This document shows positions 14,974 through 23,768 of a stretch of 38,973 nt of DNA, piece after piece. Source of the DNA: Actinomadura latina NBRC 106108 (GTDB taxonomy: Bacteria; Actinomycetota; Actinomycetes; Streptosporangiales; Streptosporangiaceae); NCBI RefSeq assembly GCF_001552195.1, contig NZ_BCQS01000049.1, forward strand, positions 1 through 38,973, given 5' to 3'. A program made the translations under genes and the position numbers. Position 1 is the stretch's first letter; the number at the start of each line of letters is the position of its first letter. The notes under the pieces are model-generated. The model was given only the letters and a program-made list of their open reading frames with translations, was not told where the DNA came from and did not search any database.

Positions 14974-16454
14974 GGTGTTCGGACCTCCTTTGGCAGGGTG
15001 AATTCGGTCGTCTCCACCGCGACCGTGTGCTCCTCGGTCTCGACGGGCCCGAGCCCGCGCAGGACGTCGGCCACCGCGTCCAGCACGGCCGGCGGCGCGG
15101 ACGCCCCCGCCGTCAGCCCGACGACGCGGGCGCCCTTGAGCCGCCGCAGCGGGACGTCCGCGGGCCCGTCGATGAGAACGGCGGGCGTGCCGTGGCTCTC
15201 GGCCACCTCGACGAGGCGGCGGGAGTTGGACGAGTTGGCCGAGCCGACGACGAGCACCAGGTCGCTGTCGCGGGCGACGCCGGCGACGGCCCGCTGCCGG
15301 TTGGTGGTGGCGTAGCAGATGTCGTCGGTGTGCGGGCCGACCGCGTCCGGGAACCGGCCGGTGATGGCGGCCGCCACCTCGCCCGCCTCGTCGGCGGCGA
15401 GGGTGGTCTGGGTGAGGTAGGCGACGGGACGGTCCGCCGGCAGGGCCGCGACGTCGTCCGGCGTCTCGACCAGGGCGGTCGAGGCGGGCGCCTCGCCGAG
15501 GGTGCCCTCGACCTCCTCGTGCCCGGCGTGCCCGATCAGCGCGACCAGGTGCCCCGAGGCGGAGAACCGGCGGGCCTCCGCGTGCACCTTGGACACCAGC
15601 GGGCAGGTCGCGTCGACGACCCGCAGCCCGAGGCGGCCGGCCTCGTCCCGGACGGCGGGCGCGACGCCGTGCGCGGAGAACACCGTCACCGAGCCGGGCG
15701 GGACCTCGTCCAGCTCGTCCACGAAGACGGCGCCGCGGCGGCTCAGGCCGTCCACGACATGGGTGTTGTGGACGATCTGCTTCCGCACGTAGACGGGCGG
15801 GCCGTGCAGGTCGAGCGCGCGTTCCACGATCTCGATGGCGCGCTCCACGCCCGCGCAGAACGAGCGGGGCCCGGCGAGCAGCAGCCGGCGCGGGCCGGCC
15901 GCGTCCGCCCACTCGCGCAGCGCCGGGCCGGCGGCCCGCAGCCGGCGCAGCGCGGCCGTCCCGCCGGTGAGCGCGGCGGGTCCGGCCGCCGGCCGGGCGG
16001 GGGTGCCGGCGATGGCGCGCACCACCGCGAACGGCCGGTCCCCCGCCGCCGCGGCCAGCGCCGCGGACTCCATGTCGGCGACCATGGCCCCGCCGGCGGC
16101 GAGGTCGGCGCGTTCCGCGCCGGTCGCGGCGTGGTCCAGGGTGACGAGCGGCCCGCGGTGGACGGTCGCGCCCGTCGAACGTTCCAGCAGCCCGGCGAGC
16201 GGCTCCGCCGAGCGGCAGGGCACGGTCCCGGACGGGCCCCGGACCTCGGTGGCGACGAACAGGTCGCCGGGCCGGAGCCGCTCGTCCAGCGCGCCGCCGC
16301 AGCCGGCGACGGCGAGCGCGTCGTGCTCCGGCAGGTCCGCGGCGGCGGCCCCCGCCCTGGCGGGGCCCCTCCCGGTCCGGACGACCCGCAGGCCGTCCTG
16401 CGCGAGGGCCCGGGCCTCGGCGCCGAGCGCCGCGCACACGACGAGCCGGCTCAT
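14970..16454 (-). CDS. HpnG-like nucleosidase fused to IspH (4-hydroxy-3-methylbut-2-enyl diphosphate reductase)
   Basis: 494 residues in two parts. Residues 1-185 are a nucleoside-phosphorylase-type domain (VVCAALGAEA start, GCGGAL, and the purine-binding VADMESAALA near 126-135), as in HpnG, which removes adenine from adenosylhopane. Residues 188-485 are a full IspH with its three [4Fe-4S] cysteines (SFCAGVERA Cys200, DATCPLVSK Cys284, DICYATTNRQ Cys380), the VHNTHVV and AHGV motifs, and GHEEVEGT carrying the catalytic Glu region. IspH makes IPP and DMAPP in the MEP pathway. The frame is continuous through the linker (LREWADAAGPRRLLLAGP), so this is a true fusion, not two genes. Start and stop each overlap a neighbour by four bases (ATGA). 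It links precursor supply and side-chain processing in one polypeptide; whether both halves are active is inferred from the intact motifs. Confidence 0.92.
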   Translation of the reverse strand: MSRLVVCAALGAEARALAQDGLRVVRTGRGPARAGAAAADLPEHDALAVAGCGGALDERLRPGDLFVATEVRGPSGTVPCRSAEPLAGLLERSTGATVHRGPLVTLDHAATGAERADLAAGGAMVADMESAALAAAAGDRPFAVVRAIAGTPARPAAGPAALTGGTAALRRLRAAGPALREWADAAGPRRLLLAGPRSFCAGVERAIEIVERALDLHGPPVYVRKQIVHNTHVVDGLSRRGAVFVDELDEVPPGSVTVFSAHGVAPAVRDEAGRLGLRVVDATCPLVSKVHAEARRFSASGHLVALIGHAGHEEVEGTLGEAPASTALVETPDDVAALPADRPVAYLTQTTLAADEAGEVAAAITGRFPDAVGPHTDDICYATTNRQRAVAGVARDSDLVLVVGSANSSNSRRLVEVAESHGTPAVLIDGPADVPLRRLKGARVVGLTAGASAPPAVLDAVADVLRGLGPVETEEHTVAVETTEFTLPKEVRTP

Positions 16455-18316
16455 GCGGCACCTGCCAGATAGCGGCCGAGGGCGCTGATCGGGAACACCA
16501 GCCGGTAGAGGTGGTAGTTGATGTAGAAGTCGCCGGGGAACCCGGTGCCGGTGAACTGGTCCTCGTCCCAGTTGCCGTCCGGGCGCTGGTTCCGGACGAG
16601 CCACCGGACGCCGGCGTCCACGGCGGCGGAGCGCTCACCGGCGGCGAGCAGCGCCAGCAGCGCCCACGCCGTCTGCGACGCGGTGGACTCGCCGCGCCCG
16701 ATCCACGCGGGGTCGTCATAGGAGCGCAGGTCCTCGCCCCAGCCGCCGTCGCCGTTCTGGTGCTCCTCCAGCCAGGCCACGGCACGGCGGATCGCGGGCT
16801 TCTCCGGGCGGACCCCGGCGGCGATCAGCGCGGGCACGACACTGCCGGTCCCGTACACGTGGTTGGCGCCCCAGCGCCCGAACCACGACCCGTCCGCCTC
16901 CTGCGCCTTCAGCAGCCACACGACGGCGCGCTTCACCACGGCCGACTCCGCGAGGCCCTCCTTGGAGAGCGCTTCGACGACGTGGGCGGTGACGTCCGCG
17001 GACGGCGGGTCGATCACGGCGCCGAAGTCGCAGAACGGCAGCTTGGTGCACAGCTCGCGGGTGTTGTCGGCGTCGAAGGCGGCGTAGCCGCCGTCCCGCG
17101 ACGCCATCCCGTTCAGCCACCGGACGGCCCGCTCGATGGGCGCCTCGGCCTCCGGCAGCGACACCTTGCGCAGCGCCAGGATCGCCTCGGCGGTGTCGTC
17201 GGTGTCGGGGTAGACGTCGTTGTCGAACTCGAACGCCCACCCGCCCGGCGGGGTGCCCGGCCGGCGCACCGACCAGTCGCCGGGCCCCCGGACCTCCTCG
17301 TCCACCACCCAGCGCGCCGCCCGCAGGAGCGCCGGGTCGCCGGGGGCGGCCCCGGCGTCGCCGAGCGCGTTCATGGCGAGGACGGTGTCCCAGACCGGCG
17401 ACTGGCACGCCTCCAGCCGGCGGCCCTTCTCGTCCCGGATCGTGAACCGCTCCAGGCCGTCCAGCCCGCGCTTGATGACCGGGTGGTCGAGGCCGTAGCC
17501 GAGCGCGTTCAGCGCCATCAGCGAGTACACCCAGGGCGGCTGGATCCCGCCCCAGCAGCCGTCGGCCTCCTGCCGGGCGATGATCCAGTCGGCGGCGCGG
17601 CGCATCGCGGCCCGGCGCAGCGGGCGCACCGGCGCCTTCTCGTACACGTGCAGGACGCGGTCGAGCGCGTTGAACGCCCGTCCCCAGCCCTTCGCGTCGT
17701 CCGCCGGGACGACGCCGCTGCGCAGTTCCGCCAGGTCGACCGGCAGCGAGCGGGAGGGACGCAGCGACCCGAGGATCGTCAGCGGGACGATCGTCTGCCG
17801 CGCCCAGCACGCCCAGTCGTAGACGTTCAGCGGCACCCGGCTCGGCAGGAACATCAGCTCCGGCGGCATGACCGGCAGGTCGTCCCACGACCAGTGCCCG
17901 AACAGCGCCAGCCAGATCCGGGTGAAGACCCGGCTGCCCTCGATGCCGCCCGCGTCCCGCGCGAACTTGGCGGCGGCGAGCATGTGGTCGGCGTCCACCG
18001 GATCGCCGGCGAGCCGCAGCGCGATGTACGCCTCGATCGTGGTGGACAGGTCGGCGGGGCCGCCGTGGAAGTTCGCCCACGTCCCGTCGGCGCGCTGCCG
18101 CGAGCGGATCCAGCGCGCCGCCTCCCGCGTCTCCGCCTCGGTGCGGATGCCGAGGAACTGGCGGAGCAGCAGGTCCTCGGCGTCCATGGTGACGTTGGTC
18201 TCCAGCTCGGCCTTCCACCAGCCTTCGGGCGACTGCAGGCCGAGCAGGTGATCGCGGGCCGCCTCGACGGCCGCGGCCGCCGCGCCGGTGAGCCCCGGAG
18301 CTTCCGTCGTGGTCAT
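16451..18316 (-). CDS. shc: Squalene-hopene cyclase
   Basis: 621 residues, typical of the family. It cyclises squalene to hopene (and hopanol) at the membrane. The protonating DxDDTA motif is YPDTDDTAEA near residue 370. Several QW repeats are visible (for example QSPEGWW, QRADGTW, QEADGCWGG, QEADGSWFGRWG, QNGDGGWGE, QRPDGNWDE), giving the alpha/alpha barrels. The ATG at 18316 has GGAG about eight bases upstream, and the gene begins 30 bases after the polyprenyl synthase stop, the widest gap in the operon. Its stop overlaps the start of the hpnG/ispH fusion. Nothing essential appears missing, so it should be active. Confidence 0.97.
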   Translation of the reverse strand: MTTTEAPGLTGAAAAAVEAARDHLLGLQSPEGWWKAELETNVTMDAEDLLLRQFLGIRTEAETREAARWIRSRQRADGTWANFHGGPADLSTTIEAYIALRLAGDPVDADHMLAAAKFARDAGGIEGSRVFTRIWLALFGHWSWDDLPVMPPELMFLPSRVPLNVYDWACWARQTIVPLTILGSLRPSRSLPVDLAELRSGVVPADDAKGWGRAFNALDRVLHVYEKAPVRPLRRAAMRRAADWIIARQEADGCWGGIQPPWVYSLMALNALGYGLDHPVIKRGLDGLERFTIRDEKGRRLEACQSPVWDTVLAMNALGDAGAAPGDPALLRAARWVVDEEVRGPGDWSVRRPGTPPGGWAFEFDNDVYPDTDDTAEAILALRKVSLPEAEAPIERAVRWLNGMASRDGGYAAFDADNTRELCTKLPFCDFGAVIDPPSADVTAHVVEALSKEGLAESAVVKRAVVWLLKAQEADGSWFGRWGANHVYGTGSVVPALIAAGVRPEKPAIRRAVAWLEEHQNGDGGWGEDLRSYDDPAWIGRGESTASQTAWALLALLAAGERSAAVDAGVRWLVRNQRPDGNWDEDQFTGTGFPGDFYINYHLYRLVFPISALGRYLAGAA

Positions 18317-18346
18317 TCAGCGGTCTCCTTCGCGCGCGTGGCCGGG

Positions 18347-19357
18347 TCAGTGGTCCCGGGAGGTGACGAACAGGGCGATGTCGCGGAACTCGGCGGCCAC
18401 GTGGTCCTCCATCCCGGACTCGCCGAGGTGGCGCTCGGCGGACGCGATGCGGCGGTCGGCCTCGGCGGCGGCCCAGTCCCGGCCGCCGGCGGCCTCGACG
18501 AGCCGCGCCATCTCGTGCAGGACGTCCTCGGACGGCTGGTCCGGCTTCCCGTACAGCTCGGCGAGGCGCTCGGAGTCCCGCGTCCCGGCGTTCAGCGCGT
18601 ACACCACCGGCAGCGACTTCTTCCGCGCCCGCAGGTCGGACAGGACGGGCTTGCCGGTCGTGTCCGGGCTGCCCCAGATGCCGAGCAGGTCGTCCACCAG
18701 CTGGAACGCGAGGCCCATCTCGGCGCCGAACCCGGTCAGCCCGGTGACCAGCCGCGTCGGCCCCTCGCCGAGCATCGCGCCGATCGAGCTGGCGCAGGCC
18801 AGCAGCGCGCCCGTCTTGTCGGCGGCCATCGTGACGCACTCGTCCAGCGACACGCCGTCGCGCTGCTCGAACCCGAGGTCGGACGCCTGCCCGGAGATGA
18901 GCCGCTGGGTGGCGGCGGCCAGGGCGCGCGCCGCCCAGTGCGCGCCCCGCGTGTGCTCGTCGAGCAGCAGCTCCTCCGACAGCGCGAGCAGCGCGTCGCC
19001 GCCGAGGATGGCGGCGGACGGGCCGAACACCGTCCACGCGGCGGGACGGTGCCGGCGGGTCCGGTCGCCGTCCATGATGTCGTCGTGCAGCAGCGAGAAC
19101 GCGTGCACGAACTCGACGGCGACCGCGCCGGGCAGCGCGGTCTCGCAGGGCGCCCCGGCGGCGCGGGCGGACAGCAGCGCCAGCGCCGGGCGCAGCGCCT
19201 TCCCGCCCGCCTCCGCCGGCCGCCCGTTCTCGTCGGTCCAGCCGAGGTGGTAGGCGACGACGCGGCGGGTCCACGGGTCGAGCCGCTCCGCGGCCGCGCG
19301 CATCGCCTGGTCGACGAGCGCGCGCCCGTCGGTGATCGAGGTGGGAATGGTGGTCAT
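18347..19357 (-). CDS. Polyprenyl (trans-prenyl) diphosphate synthase of the hopanoid operon
   Basis: 336 residues, class I trans-prenyltransferase. The first Asp-rich motif is LLHDDIMD (Asp92, Asp93, Asp96), with GGKALRP before it and a second motif FQLVDDLLGIWG later; KTGALLACA and the Lys-rich RARKKSLPV complete the family pattern. It condenses IPP onto allylic diphosphates, most likely giving farnesyl diphosphate for HpnD. The exact chain length is not proven: the residues before the first motif (FVHAFSL) are also compatible with geranylgeranyl diphosphate. Its ATG overlaps the hpnE stop by four bases. The homologous Streptomyces hopanoid cluster also carries such a gene (recalled knowledge). 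Confidence 0.92.
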   Translation of the reverse strand: MTTIPTSITDGRALVDQAMRAAAERLDPWTRRVVAYHLGWTDENGRPAEAGGKALRPALALLSARAAGAPCETALPGAVAVEFVHAFSLLHDDIMDGDRTRRHRPAAWTVFGPSAAILGGDALLALSEELLLDEHTRGAHWAARALAAATQRLISGQASDLGFEQRDGVSLDECVTMAADKTGALLACASSIGAMLGEGPTRLVTGLTGFGAEMGLAFQLVDDLLGIWGSPDTTGKPVLSDLRARKKSLPVVYALNAGTRDSERLAELYGKPDQPSEDVLHEMARLVEAAGGRDWAAAEADRRIASAERHLGESGMEDHVAAEFRDIALFVTSRDH

Positions 19358-20700
19358 CGGCCGCTCACCTCGTCGGTCCGCACCTGCTGCAGGTGCCGCC
19401 GGACGAGGCGGGCGGCGGTGAGGCCGCTTCGCACGGCTCCCTCCATCGTGTCGGGCCAGCCCGTGTCCGTCCACGCGCCGGCGAGGAACAGCCACGGCAG
19501 CCGGGTCGCGGACGCGGGGCGCAGCGCGCCGCTGCCGGGGCTCTGGCGGAATGTCGCGTGCCGTTCCCGCGTCACGAAGAAGTCGGTGACGCGGGCGCGG
19601 CGGGCGGCCGGGAGCAGCCGCGCGAGTTCGGCGAGGTACACCTCGCGCAGTTCGGCGGTGGGCACGTCGATCCAGCGGTCGGCCGCCGAGACCGAGACCG
19701 CGAGGTACCGGCCGGCGCCCTGCAGGCCGCTCACGGCGGTCCGGTCGAACACCCACTGGACGGGCGAGCCGACCGCCGCGACGAACGGCTCGTCCAGCAC
19801 GGGCCGGTCGTAGACGACATGGACGTTCACGATGGGGCTGGAGCCGAGGCCGCCCCACCTCGCCCGGTCCGGGGACGCCTCCTCGGGGACGAGCGACGAG
19901 GCCGCCCGGTGCGGCACCGCCACCACGACGGCGTCCGCGCCCACCGGGGAGCCGTTCACCACGAGCTTCGGCCCGGCGTCGATCGCCGTCACCTTCGCGC
20001 CCAGTTCGATCCGCCCGCCGCCGCGCCTGATCTTCGCGGCGGCGATGGTGCCGTGCAGGTCCCCGAGCGGGATCGTGGGCACCCCGACGTCGGCGGCGTC
20101 GGAGCGGCCGAGGAGCGCGGTCTGGCAGACCATCGCGGCGGGCCCGAGCGCGGCGTCGTCCAGCCGGATGTTGAGCGCGGCCGTGACGAACAGGTCCCAG
20201 AGCGCGTCGCGCGCCCGCGGCCGCTGGCCGTGGGCGGCGAGCCAGCCGCCCATGCCGACCCGGTCCAGCGCCGGGTCGCCGGTGTCGAGCCGGTCGAGCG
20301 CGAGCGACGCGCGGACGGCGCGCAGCCGGTCGGCGGGCGACAGCAGCCGGTAGCCGGCGAGCGCGGGCAGCAGGTGCAGCGGGCCCGGGGCCTTGGCGCG
20401 GCGCAGCCGCCCGCCGGCGCCGTCCGGGGTGAGGACGCGGACGTCGAAGCGGTCCTGGACGCGGACCCGGTCCGCCGCGCCCAGCCGGGCGAGCAGCCCC
20501 CGGTACGCCGAGCAGCACTTCAGGAAGATGTGCTGCCCGTTGTCGACGGTCAGCCCGTCGCGGGTGAAGGAGTGCGTGGCTCCGCCGAGCCGGGGGCGCG
20601 CCTCGTAGACCGTCGCGCGTATCCCGGTCTCCTGGAGCGCCAGTGCCGTCGTGACCCCGGCGAGGCCGCCGCCGACGATCGCGACCTCCCCGCTGCTCAT
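19354..20700 (-). CDS. hpnE: HpnE, hydroxysqualene dehydroxylase
   Basis: 448-residue FAD-dependent amine-oxidase-like protein. HpnE removes the hydroxyl of hydroxysqualene to give squalene, the last step of the HpnCDE route. The N-terminus has the dinucleotide motif VAIVGGGLAGVTTALALQE and the second glycine-rich GGATHSF; the C-terminal FAD motif is LFLAGAWTDTGWPDTMEGAVRSG. The family feature DNGQHIFL follows the first domain. The ATG at 20700 overlaps the hpnD stop (ATGA). Carotenoid desaturases share the fold, but the operon position between hpnD and a prenyl synthase/shc pair settles the call. Confidence 0.95.
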   Translation of the reverse strand: MSSGEVAIVGGGLAGVTTALALQETGIRATVYEARPRLGGATHSFTRDGLTVDNGQHIFLKCCSAYRGLLARLGAADRVRVQDRFDVRVLTPDGAGGRLRRAKAPGPLHLLPALAGYRLLSPADRLRAVRASLALDRLDTGDPALDRVGMGGWLAAHGQRPRARDALWDLFVTAALNIRLDDAALGPAAMVCQTALLGRSDAADVGVPTIPLGDLHGTIAAAKIRRGGGRIELGAKVTAIDAGPKLVVNGSPVGADAVVVAVPHRAASSLVPEEASPDRARWGGLGSSPIVNVHVVYDRPVLDEPFVAAVGSPVQWVFDRTAVSGLQGAGRYLAVSVSAADRWIDVPTAELREVYLAELARLLPAARRARVTDFFVTRERHATFRQSPGSGALRPASATRLPWLFLAGAWTDTGWPDTMEGAVRSGLTAARLVRRHLQQVRTDEVSGR

Positions 20701-21557
20701 CGCCGGACTCCCGACATGGCCATCGCCGAGACGGCGGCCTTCTCCCAGGCCGGCAGGGAGGTGCGGGTGCCGAGCGCGGTCAGCGGGTCGGCCTTGATGC
20801 GTTTCAGCAGGTGCCGGTAGATGCCGGCCATCGCCCCCGCGCACGCGGCGCTGCGCCGGTCCAGCATGGGCAGCAGTTCGAGCCCGGTCGCGTACCACTC
20901 CTCCGCCCGGTCCGCCTCGAACCGGATGAGGGCCGCCAGCCGCTCCGGGTCGTCGGCGGGGCGGCCGTCCTGGTCGCGTTCCAGCGTGCAGCCGAACCTG
21001 GCGAGGTCCTTGGCGGGCAGGTAGACGCGGCCGCTCAGCCCGTCCTCCCGGACGTCCCGCAGGATGTTCGTCATCTGCAGCGCGACGCCGAGCGCGTCCG
21101 CGCGGGGCACGGCCGTCTCCGGGTCGGACGTGCCGAACACGCCGAGCGAGAGCCGCCCGACCGTGCCGGCGACGCACCGGCAGTACCAGAGCAGGTCGTC
21201 GAACGTGTCGTAGGTCTGGCCGCGGACGTCGGCCTCGCAGCCGTCGATCAGCTCGCCGAACGCCTCCAGCGGGATCGGGTAGCGGTGCGCGGCGTCCGTC
21301 AGCGCGACGAGCACCGGGTCGGACGGGTGGGCGTCCGCGCCGGCCAGCCGCTCGCGCTCGTCGCCCAGCTTCGACAGCCGGGTCGCGGGCGGCGCGTCGT
21401 GGTCGTCGCCGATGTCGTCGATGCGCCGGGCGAACGCGTAGACGGCGCTCAGCGCGCGCCGCTTCGGCGCGGGAAGCAGCCGGATCCCGTACGAGAAGTT
21501 GCGCGCCTGCGAGCGCACGATGTTCTCGCAGTGCTGGTAGGCGCCGGGAGCGTCCAT
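20697..21557 (-). CDS. hpnD: HpnD, presqualene diphosphate synthase
   Basis: 286 residues of the squalene/phytoene synthase family. It joins two farnesyl diphosphates head-to-head to presqualene diphosphate. Both Asp-rich motifs are present: RRIDDIGDD near the N-terminus and NILRDVREDGLSGRVYLP, the latter with the usual full VYLP block. RNFSYGIRLLP at the start is typical of HpnD. The gene begins four bases after the hpnC stop, with AGGAG overlapping that stop, and its own stop overlaps the hpnE start. Confidence 0.95.
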   Translation of the reverse strand: MDAPGAYQHCENIVRSQARNFSYGIRLLPAPKRRALSAVYAFARRIDDIGDDHDAPPATRLSKLGDERERLAGADAHPSDPVLVALTDAAHRYPIPLEAFGELIDGCEADVRGQTYDTFDDLLWYCRCVAGTVGRLSLGVFGTSDPETAVPRADALGVALQMTNILRDVREDGLSGRVYLPAKDLARFGCTLERDQDGRPADDPERLAALIRFEADRAEEWYATGLELLPMLDRRSAACAGAMAGIYRHLLKRIKADPLTALGTRTSLPAWEKAAVSAMAMSGVRR

Positions 21558-21561
21558 CCCC

Positions 21562-22419
21562 TCATCTCCTTCCCAGAGTCCGCGACCACTCGGCGAGCAG
21601 CCGCGCTTTCCTCGGCCGTAACGGGCTCCCCAGGACGTCGTAGGCGCCGCGGTCCAGGGCGGCGAGGGCGGCGAGTCCGCCCGCGACGTACCCGGCGACG
21701 GCGACGCGGGCGAACCCGCGGAGCAGGCCGGTGAGGGCGGCGCCCTCGTTCAGCAGCCCTCCCGCCCGCTTGGCCTGGAGGGCGACGACGCCGCGCAGCC
21801 GCGTGGGCGTGGCCGCCGCGGCCAGGTCGTCCTCGGTGCAGCCGAACCGCCGGAGGTCGTCGGCGGGCAGGTAGACGCGGCCGTTGCGGTGGTCCTCGCC
21901 GACGTCCTGGCAGTGCTCGATGATCTGCAGGGCGGTGCACACCTTGTCCGACAGCGCGAGCCGGCCGGGGGTGGCGGCGCCGAACACGTGCAGGACGATG
22001 TGCCCGACCGGGTCGGCGGAGTACGCGCAGTAGCCGAGCAGGTCGTCGAAGGTCGCGTACCGGGTGACCTCCTGGTCGCGGCGGTTGGCCTCCAGCAGCC
22101 GGCGGAACGGCTCCGCGGGGATCCGGCATGCGGCGATGGTGCGGGACAGGTCCCGCATGACGGGCAGTTCCGGCGCGGTGCTCGCGTAGACGCGGTCGAG
22201 GTCGCGTTCCACCAGGTCGAGCAATTCGGCGCGCTCGTCCGGTGGCGCCTCGTCACCGATGTCGTCCACGAGCCGGGCGTAGCCGTAGACGTTCAGCAGA
22301 TGCGCGCGGTGGCGTGCGGGCAGGAGCCGGGTCGCGACCGGGAAGTTCTCCCGGGACTGCAGTTCGATCCGGGCGCGGCGTTCCTCGGACTCGTTCCACA
22401 AACGCTCGCTGACGGACAT
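21562..22419 (-). CDS. hpnC: HpnC, hydroxysqualene synthase
   Basis: 285 residues, a squalene/phytoene synthase paralogue of HpnD. HpnC turns presqualene diphosphate into hydroxysqualene. Motifs: SRENFPVATRLLP (HpnC-type start), RLVDDIGDE and EHCQDVGEDHRNGRVYLP, in which Cys/Gly replace the Arg of HpnD. The ATG at 22419 has AAGGA six bases upstream. It is the first gene of the seven-gene hopanoid operon; its promoter must lie in 22420-22747. Confidence 0.95.
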   Translation of the reverse strand: MSVSERLWNESEERRARIELQSRENFPVATRLLPARHRAHLLNVYGYARLVDDIGDEAPPDERAELLDLVERDLDRVYASTAPELPVMRDLSRTIAACRIPAEPFRRLLEANRRDQEVTRYATFDDLLGYCAYSADPVGHIVLHVFGAATPGRLALSDKVCTALQIIEHCQDVGEDHRNGRVYLPADDLRRFGCTEDDLAAAATPTRLRGVVALQAKRAGGLLNEGAALTGLLRGFARVAVAGYVAGGLAALAALDRGAYDVLGSPLRPRKARLLAEWSRTLGRR

Positions 22420-22747
22420 GGCGTTCCTTCGGGGCGGCGGCGGCGCGGGGCGTTCATCGATGCCCGGTATCCGGGCGAAGGCCCGGTAAACATGGCCCAT
22501 CATGAGGCCCCTGTGACGTACGTCCCCGAACCGCCCCGAGAACCCTCCCGAATAGCCGTAATTTGTGGAGAGAGGCCGGAAGTGGTCAGCCGGGAATATG
22601 TGATCGCCGCACCCGCGGATCACCGCTGGTCAGCACTTTTTCCCGTTCCGTGATATTGGACTGGAGGCGAGTCTTGCGTCTAACCCCGAGGCTCATTTTC
22701 GCGAGACCCGGGTCTCATTCCCGGCGGCCGGCGCCGATGGTAAAAGT
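22420..22747. promoter_or_regulatory. Leader and control region of the hopanoid operon
   Basis: No gene is visible in these 328 bases. They are relatively AT-rich around 22550-22700 and hold three symmetric sites: GACGTACGTC (22515-22524, perfect), GTGATC-N12-GATCAC (22600-22623), and GAGACCCGGGTCTC (22703-22716, a perfect 14-mer just after the XRE stop). A short CCGGGC/GCCCGG hairpin lies in the leader near 22467-22490. I could not assign convincing -35/-10 boxes. The first two are operator candidates for hpnC; the last may terminate or regulate the XRE gene. Confidence 0.4.
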
Positions 22748-23671
22748 TCAGAAGGTGGCGAGCAGCCCGGCCAGGATCCGCGGCGTCCGCTCGGGCGGCG
22801 CGGCCTCGGTCACCAGCGTGTTGAAGACGTGCCAGTGCCGCTCGATCTCCGCGCGCCGCACCGGGTAGCGGGCGCGGCCGGCGCGCTCCAGGTACACCAT
22901 GTCGGGCAGCCCCTGCTGCGGGAACCGGACGAGGGTGAGCGGCCCGTCCCCGGTGACCCTGCCGGAACTGCCGGACGGGGCGATCTGGACGGTGACGTTC
23001 GGCCGCCGGCACAGCTCGATGATGTGCCGGATCTGCCCGCGCATCGTCTCCGAGCCGCCGACCGGGCGCCACAGCGCCTGCTCGTCCAGCACGACCCACA
23101 GGTTGAGCGGGCGCGGCCGGCGGCGCAGCACGCGCTGGCGCCGCAGCCGGAACTCCACGCGCCGCTCGACCTCGGCCGCGGGGCTGCCGCGGCCGATCAC
23201 CGCGCGGGCGTAGTCCTCGGTCTGCAGCAGGCCGGGCACGAACTGGGCCTCGAACGTGCGGACCAGCTTGGCGGCCTGCTCGGCGCTCAGGTAGGGGCGC
23301 ACCCAGGACGGGACGATGTCGCCGTCGTCGTGCCACCAGGCGCGGGCGGTCGTCTGCTCGGCGAGGGCGAGCAGGGTGGTGCGCTCGTCGGCGTCGGCGC
23401 CGTAGCAGGCCAGCAGCCGGGCGATCTCGCGCGGCCTGCTCCCGGCGCGGCCCAGCTCCAGCCGGGTGATCTTGGATTCGGAGGCCTGCACGATCCGTCC
23501 GGCGTCCGGCCGGGAGAGCCCGGACCGCTCCCGCAGCTCGCGGAGCCGCCTGCCGAGCAGCATCCGGGGGACGAGCGGGTCCCCGTGCGGGCGTGCCGCC
23601 CGGGTACGCGCCGGTCGCGCGCCTGACTGCCTGCTGCCGGTGCTCGTGCTCGTGCTCGTGACGGAGGCCAA
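22748..23671 (-). CDS. XRE-family DNA-binding regulator with DUF5753 domain
   Basis: 307 residues from a TTG at 23671 (AGGAG five bases upstream). A low-complexity Ser-Thr start encoded by four agcacg-type repeats precedes the helix-turn-helix (about 40-95: LGRRLRELRERSGLSRPDAGRIVQASESKITRLE). The rest, from AWWHDDGDIVP to the end, is the DUF5753 domain (VPGLLQTEDYARAVI, RVEFRLRRQRVL, VWVVLDEQALW-like block, IELCRRPNVTVQIAP). Such proteins are abundant in mycelial actinomycetes and often pair with DUF397 partners or anti-sigma-like ATPases; neither is next to this copy. It is followed upstream on the same strand by a DUF574 methyltransferase, a common neighbour. Confidence 0.92.
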   Translation of the reverse strand: MASVTSTSTSTGSRQSGARPARTRAARPHGDPLVPRMLLGRRLRELRERSGLSRPDAGRIVQASESKITRLELGRAGSRPREIARLLACYGADADERTTLLALAEQTTARAWWHDDGDIVPSWVRPYLSAEQAAKLVRTFEAQFVPGLLQTEDYARAVIGRGSPAAEVERRVEFRLRRQRVLRRRPRPLNLWVVLDEQALWRPVGGSETMRGQIRHIIELCRRPNVTVQIAPSGSSGRVTGDGPLTLVRFPQQGLPDMVYLERAGRARYPVRRAEIERHWHVFNTLVTEAAPPERTPRILAGLLATF

Positions 23672-23712
23672 GGGGGCTCCTCGTCGGGGGGATCGGCCGG
23701 ACGACCGTCCTC

Positions 23713-23752
23713 ACTATAGCTTCACGCAACGCGGCCGGGAGGAAACGTTGCG
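23713..23752 (-). promoter_or_regulatory. Candidate promoter and operator of the XRE gene
   Basis: On the minus strand a good -10, TATAGT (23718-23713), lies 42 bases before the TTG start. An inverted repeat CGCAACG-N14-CGTTGCG (23725-23752) covers where the -35 would be. This fits an autoregulated promoter; the same repeat could also end transcripts of the methyltransferase, whose stop is at 23769. Confidence 0.5.
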
Positions 23753-23768
23753 CGACCTTGCCTCCGCG

